Below the pieces are notes generated by a model. It did no database searches, was not told the DNA's origin, and saw nothing but the letters and a program-made list of their open reading frames with translations. From assembly GCF_000702545.1 (NCBI RefSeq), contig NZ_JNIO01000008.1:1178001-1242000 (forward strand): a stretch of 64,000 nt of DNA. The letters are read 5' to 3'. This document shows positions 16,787 through 24,798 of this stretch, one piece after another; position 1 is the stretch's first letter, and every line of letters begins with the position of its first letter. The translations under genes and the position numbers were made by a program. Source of the DNA: Selenomonas sp. AB3002. Its GTDB lineage: Bacteria > Bacillota > Negativicutes > Selenomonadales > Selenomonadaceae.

Positions 16787-17740
16787 TTATTTCAAGCTGC
16801 TGCCCAACGCAGCGAACATGTCCCTCAAATTCCTCGTAGGATGCCAGCCCAAAGCCTGAAGTTTTGCTCCCGAGAGCCTGAGGCCCGTATCTGCTGCATA
16901 GCCATAGAGATTGCCCTCAGGAATATCCACCACAATCCGGCTGCGCCCCCCTGAAAGGACTTCTGCTGAAAGCTCCGCCAGTTCCCTTATGCTCATGGTG
17001 TTTTCTTCATTCACCACATTATAGGCTTCCCCAGTCTGCCCCCTGGTCAGAATAGTCAGGATGCCTTCCAGCGCATCATCTATATCGCAGTAATTCCCCA
17101 TGGACTTGCCCTCTGTGTGGAGCACGATATCCTCGCCTTTCATTGCCGAGCGGGCAAACTGGGCAAAGACACGGTTGTCCCCCGGCAGTACCCCCCGCCC
17201 AAAAGTCTGGGCCAGACGGGCAATCTTCACAGGGACACCATATTCAGCAGCATAGGCAACGCAGATATTCTCCGCCATGCGCTTGCCCAAAGGATAGCAG
17301 CTGCGGGCTGACAGGATATCCACCTGCCCTGCACCAGCCTCCTCCTCACCAGCCCGGTGCCCGTCCTGGCAGTCCAGGCTGCCATAGACCTCCATGGAGG
17401 AAACATAGACCATGCTCCTAAGCCCTGCCCTGCGGGCCAGCCCCAGTACATTCTGAGTAGCATTCACAATGCTGGCCGTCACCTCTGCCGGGTGATTGCG
17501 CATTTCGGCTGAAGCCGTGACAGCAGCGCAATGTATGAGGTAGTCAAAGGAGAGATCCACGTCCTCCATGGCCTTGCTGTCCGTCAGGTCTGCCGACATA
17601 ATCTCAGCTTTGGCAGGAAGCATAGACCTGGCCTTCTCCATGCTGCGCACCAGGGCTATGACCTCCTGACCAGACTCTGACAGCCTGTGCACCAGCATAG
17701 AACCGATGTAGCCAGTGGCCCCCGTAATCAAGTATTTCAT
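16787..17740 (-). CDS. NAD-dependent epimerase/dehydratase (extended SDR)
   Basis: 317 residues from the ATG at 17740. The N-terminal Rossmann motif is TGATGYIGSML; VYVSSMEVYG and YPLGK (Tyr-x3-Lys) give the catalytic Ser/Tyr/Lys triad. The C-terminal part has GNYCDIDDALEGILTIL and the usual epimerase tail (LGWHPTRNLRDMF). Such enzymes change sugar nucleotides for surface glycans. It comes 40 bp after the znuB-like gene in the same direction. The substrate is unknown; a link to the exopolysaccharide operon further upstream is possible but unproven. Confidence 0.85.
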   Translation of the reverse strand: MKYLITGATGYIGSMLVHRLSESGQEVIALVRSMEKARSMLPAKAEIMSADLTDSKAMEDVDLSFDYLIHCAAVTASAEMRNHPAEVTASIVNATQNVLGLARRAGLRSMVYVSSMEVYGSLDCQDGHRAGEEEAGAGQVDILSARSCYPLGKRMAENICVAYAAEYGVPVKIARLAQTFGRGVLPGDNRVFAQFARSAMKGEDIVLHTEGKSMGNYCDIDDALEGILTILTRGQTGEAYNVVNEENTMSIRELAELSAEVLSGGRSRIVVDIPEGNLYGYAADTGLRLSGAKLQALGWHPTRNLRDMFAALGSSLK

Positions 17741-17780
17741 CTCACAAAACATCTCCCAACTTAGTCAGAGGGTGGCAAAC

Positions 17781-18623
17781 CTATCTCACAAAATATGGCT
17801 TCAATAGCAAAGTCAGGAAGAAGAACCCTGCCGAAATAACCACAATAGCAGCACCTGCCGCCATGTTGAAATAATAGGCCAGGATCAAACCTGTTATACC
17901 TGCCGCCCAGGCAATCAGCACCGACAGCAGATGATACTGCTTCACATTGGAAGATACATTCCTGGCCGCCGCCGCAGGCAGTACCAGCATGGCATTGATG
18001 ATGAGGATGCCCACCCACTGGATGCTGATGGATACAACCACCGCCAGGGTGGCGGCAAACAGGCTTTCCGCCCAAAAGGAATTGACGCCCCGGCTGCGGG
18101 CAAAAGAAGGATTGATGGAAAGCACCAGCAGTCTGTTGAAGAGAACGCTCCACACCACCAGCACCAACAGGAAAACCACCAGCAGTGCCCCAAGTTCCTC
18201 CGGGGCAATGCTCAGGATATCTCCTACCAGATAGGAGGAGAATTTATTGAAGCTCCCCCCATAGCTCATGATCATAAGGCCCACGGCAATGGCCATGGAG
18301 GAAAACACGCCTATGATGGTATCAGTGGAAGCCGAGCTCTTGTTCTTGATATAGGTGATAAACAAGGCGAACAGCACAGAAAAGACTATCAGGGACAGCA
18401 AAGGCGACACAGAACCCACTAGCACCCCTATGGCAATGCCCGTGAAGGCTCCATGCCCCAGAGAGTCAGAGAAGAAGGCCATGCGGTTGCTTACCACCAT
18501 GGTGCTGAGCAGTCCAAAGAGCGGCATCACCAGCAGCACCGCCAGGAAAGCGTGCTTCATGAAAGTATGCCCTGCCCAGGCAAAGGGCAGGCAGGTGTCC
18601 ATCAAGCTGTATATAGCTTCCAT
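17781..18623 (-). CDS. Metal ABC transporter permease (ZnuB/TroC family)
   Basis: 280 residues with about eight membrane helices. Family features are FFSDSLGHGAFTGIAIG near residue 60 and the SIQWVGILIINAMLVLPAAAARN segment in the second half. Members import zinc, manganese or iron with an ATPase and a solute-binding protein. The start overlaps the stop of the ATPase gene (TGATG). No binding protein gene is adjacent. Confidence 0.92.
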   Translation of the reverse strand: MEAIYSLMDTCLPFAWAGHTFMKHAFLAVLLVMPLFGLLSTMVVSNRMAFFSDSLGHGAFTGIAIGVLVGSVSPLLSLIVFSVLFALFITYIKNKSSASTDTIIGVFSSMAIAVGLMIMSYGGSFNKFSSYLVGDILSIAPEELGALLVVFLLVLVVWSVLFNRLLVLSINPSFARSRGVNSFWAESLFAATLAVVVSISIQWVGILIINAMLVLPAAAARNVSSNVKQYHLLSVLIAWAAGITGLILAYYFNMAAGAAIVVISAGFFFLTLLLKPYFVR

Positions 18624-19468
18624 CAGTCCTGCACCTCCCTGCGCGGCCTGCCCGCATCTTCCGGATGAGCCGCCTCCACCTTGTGAAGTTCTGCCAGATT
18701 CTGTCCTGCCAGCATGCCGAAAATCTTCTGGGTACGGCTGTCGCCAAAGACCTCCTCCGGGGTCCCGCAGGAAACAACGCCCTTGTCCATGAGCACCACC
18801 TGATCGGCATGCCGGGCCACCATGTTGAGGTCATGGGATATCAGGATGATAGCCATATCCTCCTTTTCCCTGAGTTCCGCCACGATTTCATAGAACAGCT
18901 CCAGTCCATTCTGGTCAACGCCGGACACAGGCTCATCCAGGAGCAAGAGGTCAGGCATAGGGTCCAAGGCCAGCGCCAGCAGCACACGCTGCAGCTCGCC
19001 GCCTGAGAGGGCTCCCAGCCGCCTGTCGATAAGATGGGCCGCCCTCACCCTCTGCAGGCTCTTTTCCACCCGGCTGCGCAGGGATTTGCCCGGCCAGAAC
19101 CAGACGGGTTTATCGGAGAGGCAGGCCATGAAAATATCCATGACGCTGGTAGGGGCGCTTACATCAAATCTCAGATATTGAGGCACATAGCCGATGAGGG
19201 GATGGCCTGTACGCTTCCCCTTGGCATCGACGTATTTCAGGCTCCCCGTATGGGGCACTTCCCCCAGGATAGCCTTCAGCAGGGTGCTCTTGCCTGCCCC
19301 ATTGGGACCGATCAGGGCCGTGAGCTGGCCGCAGTGCACATGGATATTCACATGGTCGAAAATGTTGAGCCGTCCCACCTTCACCCCGAAATCTTCGATT
19401 CGCGTACAGCACAATTTTGCACAGTCCTCACTGGAAGAGGCCCTGTGGTGCATGATATTCTTGAACAA
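18623..19468 (-). CDS. Metal ABC transporter ATP-binding protein (ZnuC family)
   Basis: 281 residues. Walker A is GPNGAGKST, the signature is LSGGELQRVLLALAL, Walker B is LLLLDEPVSGVD, and the switch His is in LISHDLNM. The start appears to be a TTG at 19468 with AAGGA 7 nt upstream; an ATG at 19453 is an alternative. The first 20 residues have a CAKLCC patch that is not part of the usual domain. Pairs with the permease just downstream; metal specificity cannot be told. Confidence 0.92.
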   Translation of the reverse strand: MFKNIMHHRASSSEDCAKLCCTRIEDFGVKVGRLNIFDHVNIHVHCGQLTALIGPNGAGKSTLLKAILGEVPHTGSLKYVDAKGKRTGHPLIGYVPQYLRFDVSAPTSVMDIFMACLSDKPVWFWPGKSLRSRVEKSLQRVRAAHLIDRRLGALSGGELQRVLLALALDPMPDLLLLDEPVSGVDQNGLELFYEIVAELREKEDMAIILISHDLNMVARHADQVVLMDKGVVSCGTPEEVFGDSRTQKIFGMLAGQNLAELHKVEAAHPEDAGRPRREVQD

Positions 19469-19486
19469 TTCTCTTTCCTTTCCACA

Positions 19487-20233
19487 TCAAAGGGTAAGCT
19501 GCCTGAAAGCCCTGCGCCCCAGCCAAAAGCACAGGAGAGCATAGGCCGCCAGCACAGAAAGCGACAGCCAGGGCATGGCCTCCCCTGCCGACAGCGCCCG
19601 CAAGAGGGTACTGGTATGGGTCAGGGGCAAAAGCTCAATGAAATGCCGGATTCCCTCCGGCAAAGCCGCGGTCTTGAAGAAAGTGCCGCAGAGAAATGAC
19701 ATGGGCAGCAGGATATATGTATTCACCTGGGCCATAGCCTCATAGGTACTGAGCTTCATGGCCGCCAGAAATCCGATTTCTGCAAAGACCACGCAGTTCA
19801 GTACCAGCACCAGGAGGAACAGCGGGGAAAAGCTCAAGTGCGCGCCAAACACGCCAGCCAACAGCAGAATGATGGCAGAAGAAATCAGCCCCCGCAGGAC
19901 AGAAGCCAGCACCTTGCCAATGACAAAGGCATCAGGGCAGATGGGAGCAATGATATACTCTTCCAGACTCTTGTGATAAACCCGCTCCGCATGGACAGGA
20001 GTGATGCTGTTGAAGCTGATGTTCATGGAGTTCAGCGCCAGTATGCCCGGCACCAGGAAGTCCAGATAACTGCCGCTCTCCACCTGAATGCTCCTGCCCA
20101 GCCCCCAGCCAAAGGCCACCAGATAGAGGAGCGGAGCCACCATGCGGGAGAGGATGAACTTCACCATGCGGCGCTTCAGCACTATCCAATCACGCCAGAA
20201 GACAGTAATGACATCAGAGAAAAATCTTCCCAT
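19487..20233 (-). CDS. ABC-2 type transporter permease
   Basis: 248 residues with six membrane helices. It shows the ABC-2 family pattern: LSRMVAPLLYLVAFGWGLG in the first helix region, FLVPGILALNSM, and LLPMSFLCGTFF followed by LPLTHTSTLLRALSAG near the C-terminus, as in NodJ-like exporters. With the ATPase upstream it makes an exporter of a drug, lipid or glycan. Start and stop overlap with the ATPase gene (TGATG). Confidence 0.9.
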   Translation of the reverse strand: MGRFFSDVITVFWRDWIVLKRRMVKFILSRMVAPLLYLVAFGWGLGRSIQVESGSYLDFLVPGILALNSMNISFNSITPVHAERVYHKSLEEYIIAPICPDAFVIGKVLASVLRGLISSAIILLLAGVFGAHLSFSPLFLLVLVLNCVVFAEIGFLAAMKLSTYEAMAQVNTYILLPMSFLCGTFFKTAALPEGIRHFIELLPLTHTSTLLRALSAGEAMPWLSLSVLAAYALLCFWLGRRAFRQLTL

Positions 20234-20997
20234 CAGGCTCCTCCCTTCCCTGTTTTTTCCTCGGTGAGTTTCAGGAACACTTCCTCAAGATTTGCTTCCT
20301 GGAAATTATCCCGCAAATGAGCAGGGCTGTCAACCGCTGCCAGCCTGCCCTTATTGAGGATAGCCACCCTGTCGCAAAGGGCCTCTGCCTCTTCAATATA
20401 ATGAGTGGTGAGAAAAACCGTCACGCCCTCCTTCGCCATCTGACGCACCAGTTCCCAGATTTTCCTTCGCACCTGGGGATCGAGAGCCACTGTAGGCTCA
20501 TCCATGAAAAGTATGCGGGGGCGGTGGATAAGCGCCCTTGCTATCAACAGCCGCCGCTTCATGCCCCCTGAAAGGCGCCGCACTCCGTCATTTATCACCT
20601 CGGATAACTCCACATACTCCAACAGTTCTGCTATGCGCCGCTTTCTTTCAGCAGCAGCCAGATGGTGAAGCCTGGCATGGAGCTCCAGATTCTCCCCCAC
20701 CGTCAGATCCTGATCAAAGTTCACGTGCTGGGGCACTACGCCAATCAGGCTTTTCAGCTCCAACTCATGCCCCTCCAGTTCCACACCGCCGTAAAGTATG
20801 CTTCCGGACGTAGGCCTGGACTGCATGGTAAGCATGCGGATGGTGGTGGTCTTCCCCGCCCCATTAGGGCCCAAAAGCCCAAAAACCTCACCACGGCCTA
20901 TGGACAGGGTAAGGTTGTCCACCGCCGTCTTAAAAGTTTCTTTCCCCGTCTTATCTTTATGGGGGAACTGCTTGACCAAAGATTTTATTTCTATCAT
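20233..20997 (-). CDS. ABC-2 type exporter ATP-binding protein
   Basis: 254 residues. Walker A is GPNGAGKTT, the signature is RRLSGGMKRRLLIARALIH, and Walker B is ILFMDEPTVALDP, with TTHYIEEAEALCDR after it, all typical of the NodI/NatA type. It begins 19 bp after the glycoside hydrolase that closes the pel gene set, in the same direction, with no visible terminator, so read-through from pel is possible. Substrate unknown. Confidence 0.92.
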   Translation of the reverse strand: MIEIKSLVKQFPHKDKTGKETFKTAVDNLTLSIGRGEVFGLLGPNGAGKTTTIRMLTMQSRPTSGSILYGGVELEGHELELKSLIGVVPQHVNFDQDLTVGENLELHARLHHLAAAERKRRIAELLEYVELSEVINDGVRRLSGGMKRRLLIARALIHRPRILFMDEPTVALDPQVRRKIWELVRQMAKEGVTVFLTTHYIEEAEALCDRVAILNKGRLAAVDSPAHLRDNFQEANLEEVFLKLTEEKTGKGGA

Positions 20998-21016
20998 TGC
21001 TGCCTCATGTGAAAAA

Positions 21017-22000
21017 TCATTTTGCGCTCAGGAAGTAGTAATAAGCATCTATCACATCCAAGAAAGCGCCGTCAAAGCCTGCTGCCATGATCTTATCCAG
21101 ATAGGAATCCCCGGAACCGTACAGCAGCTCCTTCCATTCCCTCCGCCAGTACTTGACCTTGAAATTGTTCTGCCAGTCCGGATTGGCTTCGTCCAGCCAG
21201 TCAGGCAGCTGCCTCTGCCACTCCTGCCGCCAATAATAACGGTATGTCTCTGCCTCACCTACACTCATATAGGCGTAGACCAGACGAGCTCCGCCGCCGT
21301 TCTTCTGCTTGAGGGAAGCGACCTCCTCTGCTGTCAGGGAGTCTTCCCCATAGAAAAGGTCAACGATCAGCAAATCGTAATCTGTTCCCCGCAGGGCTTC
21401 AAGATACGCCTCCCGGGAAGCAAATTTGCCCGGATTCAGGAGCACCAGATAATTCTTCACCTGATTGAGGCTTCTGATATCCTTATTATTTGCCCTGTGA
21501 GGAGCCTCCTCTGGCAGTTCATCCAAATCCCTGCGGAAAGAGGCCCAAGGGATATACCCCTTTTCTTTATTCAGTTGATAAGACTTCGCCGCCATATCTT
21601 CGGAATCCACATAGTCAAGACTCAAGACAGGCATTCCTGCCTGCAAAGCAGGGGCTAGTGCCTGATGAAAATACTTTGTGTCTTCTTGGGAAGTCTTTTC
21701 TGCCCTGCCCTTATCCACATCCCAGCGGAAATAAATGGACTCCGTCATGGTGCCGTCCAAAGCCTGCAGGAGGCGCCCCACATTCTCACCAGTGTTGCCG
21801 TCCATTTCCAGGAAAAGCCCCGCCCCGCCATTGCCCAGGAGACCAAAGCCAGGTTTTTTTTCCACAGCGTAAGCTTTCAAATCGCAAATAAGATCCACCA
21901 TGGAACCAGGATAATCTACTGTCGCCTCTTCTGCCGAAGAGCAGCCAAATATCCCCCCGCAAAACATCAAGCCCGCCAGAAAAGATCTGATTTTATTCAT
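21017..22000 (-). CDS. Lipoprotein glycoside hydrolase of the GH114-like (TM1410) group, pel-associated
   Basis: 327 residues from the ATG at 22000 (GAGG 6 nt upstream). It has a short lipoprotein signal with lipobox IFGC at residues 17-20. The body is a TIM-barrel of the endo-alpha-1,4-polygalactosaminidase-like group: PVLSLDYVD, YDLLIVDLFYGED, LVYAYMSVGEAETYRYYW and the hallmark GFDGAFLDVIDAYYYF near the C-terminus, with Asp residues in the expected catalytic places. Pel is rich in N-acetylgalactosamine, and proteobacterial PelA carries such a hydrolase fused to a deacetylase; here it is a separate gene 14 bp after the outer-membrane protein. It probably trims or releases the polymer outside the inner membrane. 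Confidence 0.82.
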   Translation of the reverse strand: MNKIRSFLAGLMFCGGIFGCSSAEEATVDYPGSMVDLICDLKAYAVEKKPGFGLLGNGGAGLFLEMDGNTGENVGRLLQALDGTMTESIYFRWDVDKGRAEKTSQEDTKYFHQALAPALQAGMPVLSLDYVDSEDMAAKSYQLNKEKGYIPWASFRRDLDELPEEAPHRANNKDIRSLNQVKNYLVLLNPGKFASREAYLEALRGTDYDLLIVDLFYGEDSLTAEEVASLKQKNGGGARLVYAYMSVGEAETYRYYWRQEWQRQLPDWLDEANPDWQNNFKVKYWRREWKELLYGSGDSYLDKIMAAGFDGAFLDVIDAYYYFLSAK

Positions 22001-22014
22001 AGCTAACCTCAATC

Positions 22015-24798
22015 TCAGAATGACTTTGTATACATCAGGGCCAGGCCCCAACCATTGAAATTATAGTTATTCTCTCCCTTATGATCATGGATGATATAGC
22101 GCTCAAGCCTGCACTCCAGCATATCAGTATCGCTGAACCTGTAATCATAAGACAAGGTCAGGGCTTTCCTGCTGGGATTGTACCAATAGCCGTTATCTAT
22201 AATCCCTGCTTTGGTTTCCAAGCTGTTAAAGAAAAGATTGCCATTAGCCCGTTGGTAGCTGAACATCAGGTGCAGGTTCTGCCTCTTATCGAACCTATGA
22301 GTCAGGCCGATCCCACCCTCATACCAGTTTATGGCCGTATCGCTGCCTGTCACATCACCAAAGTAATGTGTACGTCCCGTATGGCTATAGGCAGCATATA
22401 CATCCAAGGAGTCTTTTGGCGTAAAACTATGCGTATAAAAACCGCGAAGCCAGACATTTGCTCCTTCCCGATAGCTGACATTGTAGAACCACGGATCTAG
22501 TCTTACATATCTCATCTCCTGGGAAGATTTCCCATTGTATGTATAACCTGCACTGAGCTTATACTTGTCTTTCTCACCGGCATGGACATACTGCAACTGC
22601 GCCTGAACTTGATTGCCAGGGTGAACCTTTCCTTGCAAACCATATTCCAACTTGTTATGTCTCGCTATTACCTCCTTCAAAGCAGAAGTATTCGTGCCAT
22701 ATTCATCTAGCTTGGACAAAATCTCATCAAAAAACTCAGACGCATCGTGTTCACTTAAGCCCTGCTTTTGAAGTGCCGACAATGCGGATGTTTTATCATC
22801 ATTCAGGACATAGCTTTCCACAATATCCTGCAGATTGCTAATGCTCAGCCTCTTTTCAGTTGCAAGATTCTTAACTGATTCGCTGTAAATATTATATGGT
22901 CTTACTATTTCTACATAATCAGTTAAAACTTGTTTCATAACCTCCTTATAATTGCTACCCAATGTCTTTTGCAGGCAATCATCAGCTTCTGCCACACTAT
23001 AACCTTTTTTTTGCAAAAAATCTTCAACACTTTTGTCATCTGTCAGCAAGAGTTCTTCAGGTGATGAATTAAGCGCATCACTCAATTCAGCATATGCTTC
23101 CGGATACTGGCTGGTGAATAACCCCCATACATCATTTGTCTGGGACTCATATTCATAGCTGCCGCGAATCTTATAGGAAAGCCTGCCGATAAGGGTATCC
23201 TCCTTGCTGAAGTGTCTTACTACTTCTACTCCGGGGGTAAAGTTTACCCCTTCGCCAAAGGATGTGTACTTTGCCAACCCCTCCGGCAGTTGTGCGTTGA
23301 CATTGGTTTCCTGCCCCGTAGGCAGATCTATAACGAAGGTGTAATTCACGTCATATTTCTCATGCGGATTCTTGACCTTCGCCGTCAGGGTTGTATCCGT
23401 CATACCTGAGACACGACCGTGCTTCAAGCCAGAATTGGACATGACATATCCCGTAGACAGGCTATACTCAACATTCTTCTCTGCCCCGAAGAACTCCTGT
23501 CCAAATACGAACTGATGGCCTCTACCAGAATAACCTGACCAACTGTAAAAATCCAGGGAACTCTGCCAGGACTTGCCCTCACCGAAATGATCCAATTCGT
23601 ATTGAGTCTTGCGCAAATCCTTCTCTGCTTCGTCGTGATATTCCTCGGCCTCCAACAGTCCCTTCTCTGCCTCTTCCTGCCATTTCTCCGCCTCTGCCAC
23701 ATCCTGTTTGCTCTGAACAAGATCTGCTTCCACATCAGCCTGCTGCTCAGTAAGGTCCTTCACCAAATCACGTGCTTCTTCCTCCGCTGCTTCCGCCTGA
23801 TCCCGGGCAGCCTCCAGTTCGTCAAGGTAAGCATACATTTCATCCAGGAAGGCGTTCTCCTGCTCAAGAGCATTACTGATTTCTTCCAGACGGCTTTCAT
23901 AGGCAGAGTCATTGTTATCCGAAACGGGATCTTCCACATTCACGCCAGCCACCATGGCCTGGACTTCTGCAATGCGGTTCTGCTGCCAGTCCACACTTTC
24001 CCAGGCCTGCTCGATGCGGGCTGCCAGCTCGTCCACCTGTCCTGCAACGACCTCATAACGGGCAGCATATTCACCAGCAATGCGGTTCTCCTCAGCAGAC
24101 AGCTGCTGTACAGAAGCCTCCTGAGCAGAAATATCAGGCAGGTAGTCTGCTACTGCCTGCTGGCATGCCAACGCCAATTGAGTGCGCTGCTCACTTTCCA
24201 ACCTGGCCTCTTCCAAGGCAGACTTGATTTCCTCGAGATGCACCTTGGCGGCTTCCAGGTTCAATCTGGCCCGCATCAGCCCTTCATTTGCTTCCTCTCT
24301 GTTATTTTTGGCTTCAGCCAGGGCGCGCTCTGCCTCCAGCAGATTGTTCTGGGCATTTCTCAGGCTCCGCTCTGCCTCCCGATAATTGATAATCTCCTCT
24401 CTGGCATTGCGCAAAGCCTGGAACTCTGCAGGAACGTCATGCATGGTGGAAAGTGAGGAAGCCTCCCCCAGGCCAGATGCAGCAAAGAGCAGGCTCAGGG
24501 AGAATGCACCAGCAGCCGATGGCCTTTGGGCCTCCCGCTTCAGTCTGAGGCGCTTCCTGGTCATGCGGAAGTTCTCCAGCGGATCTGGTACAACCGCCAG
24601 CCTCCTTTCCTCCCGCAGTTTCCGCAGCCGCTTTCTCGACATGCGGAAAGAGACAGGCGGTTCCAGGACTATGGCGGCCCTTTGGCTTTCCCGCCTTTTT
24701 CTGAGCCTCTTCCTGCTCATGCGGAAAGAGGGTTCAGAGGGTTCTGCCGGCTCCCTGTCCTCTGCCAGCCTCCTGCGCTTTTTCCTGCTCATCCTCAT
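22015..24798 (-). CDS. Outer-membrane coiled-coil/beta-barrel protein, candidate Pel export porin
   Basis: 927 residues that I cannot place in a named family. Residues 1-92 hold four Arg-rich repeats (RMSRK or RMTRK at 2, 26, 52 and 78). A hydrophobic stretch (about 95-109) with a likely cleavage after GEA at 113 acts as signal peptide. Residues 120-405 form a long periplasmic coiled coil rich in Ala, Glu and Leu. From about 410 the sequence alternates aromatic and polar residues as in a beta-barrel and ends ALMYTKSF, with the C-terminal Phe of outer-membrane proteins. A helical, AT-rich insert interrupts the barrel at about 562-706. GGAGGT 8 nt upstream and a 4-nt overlap with pelG fix the start. 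Its place in the operon suggests it does the job of PelB. Confidence 0.75.
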   Translation of the reverse strand: MRMSRKKRRRLAEDREPAEPSEPSFRMSRKRLRKRRESQRAAIVLEPPVSFRMSRKRLRKLREERRLAVVPDPLENFRMTRKRLRLKREAQRPSAAGAFSLSLLFAASGLGEASSLSTMHDVPAEFQALRNAREEIINYREAERSLRNAQNNLLEAERALAEAKNNREEANEGLMRARLNLEAAKVHLEEIKSALEEARLESEQRTQLALACQQAVADYLPDISAQEASVQQLSAEENRIAGEYAARYEVVAGQVDELAARIEQAWESVDWQQNRIAEVQAMVAGVNVEDPVSDNNDSAYESRLEEISNALEQENAFLDEMYAYLDELEAARDQAEAAEEEARDLVKDLTEQQADVEADLVQSKQDVAEAEKWQEEAEKGLLEAEEYHDEAEKDLRKTQYELDHFGEGKSWQSSLDFYSWSGYSGRGHQFVFGQEFFGAEKNVEYSLSTGYVMSNSGLKHGRVSGMTDTTLTAKVKNPHEKYDVNYTFVIDLPTGQETNVNAQLPEGLAKYTSFGEGVNFTPGVEVVRHFSKEDTLIGRLSYKIRGSYEYESQTNDVWGLFTSQYPEAYAELSDALNSSPEELLLTDDKSVEDFLQKKGYSVAEADDCLQKTLGSNYKEVMKQVLTDYVEIVRPYNIYSESVKNLATEKRLSISNLQDIVESYVLNDDKTSALSALQKQGLSEHDASEFFDEILSKLDEYGTNTSALKEVIARHNKLEYGLQGKVHPGNQVQAQLQYVHAGEKDKYKLSAGYTYNGKSSQEMRYVRLDPWFYNVSYREGANVWLRGFYTHSFTPKDSLDVYAAYSHTGRTHYFGDVTGSDTAINWYEGGIGLTHRFDKRQNLHLMFSYQRANGNLFFNSLETKAGIIDNGYWYNPSRKALTLSYDYRFSDTDMLECRLERYIIHDHKGENNYNFNGWGLALMYTKSF

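Noticed and set aside
17761-18153. 130-codon frame inside the metal permease gene
   Set aside because: It is in another frame of the same strand; the permease frame has clear membrane helices and family motifs.
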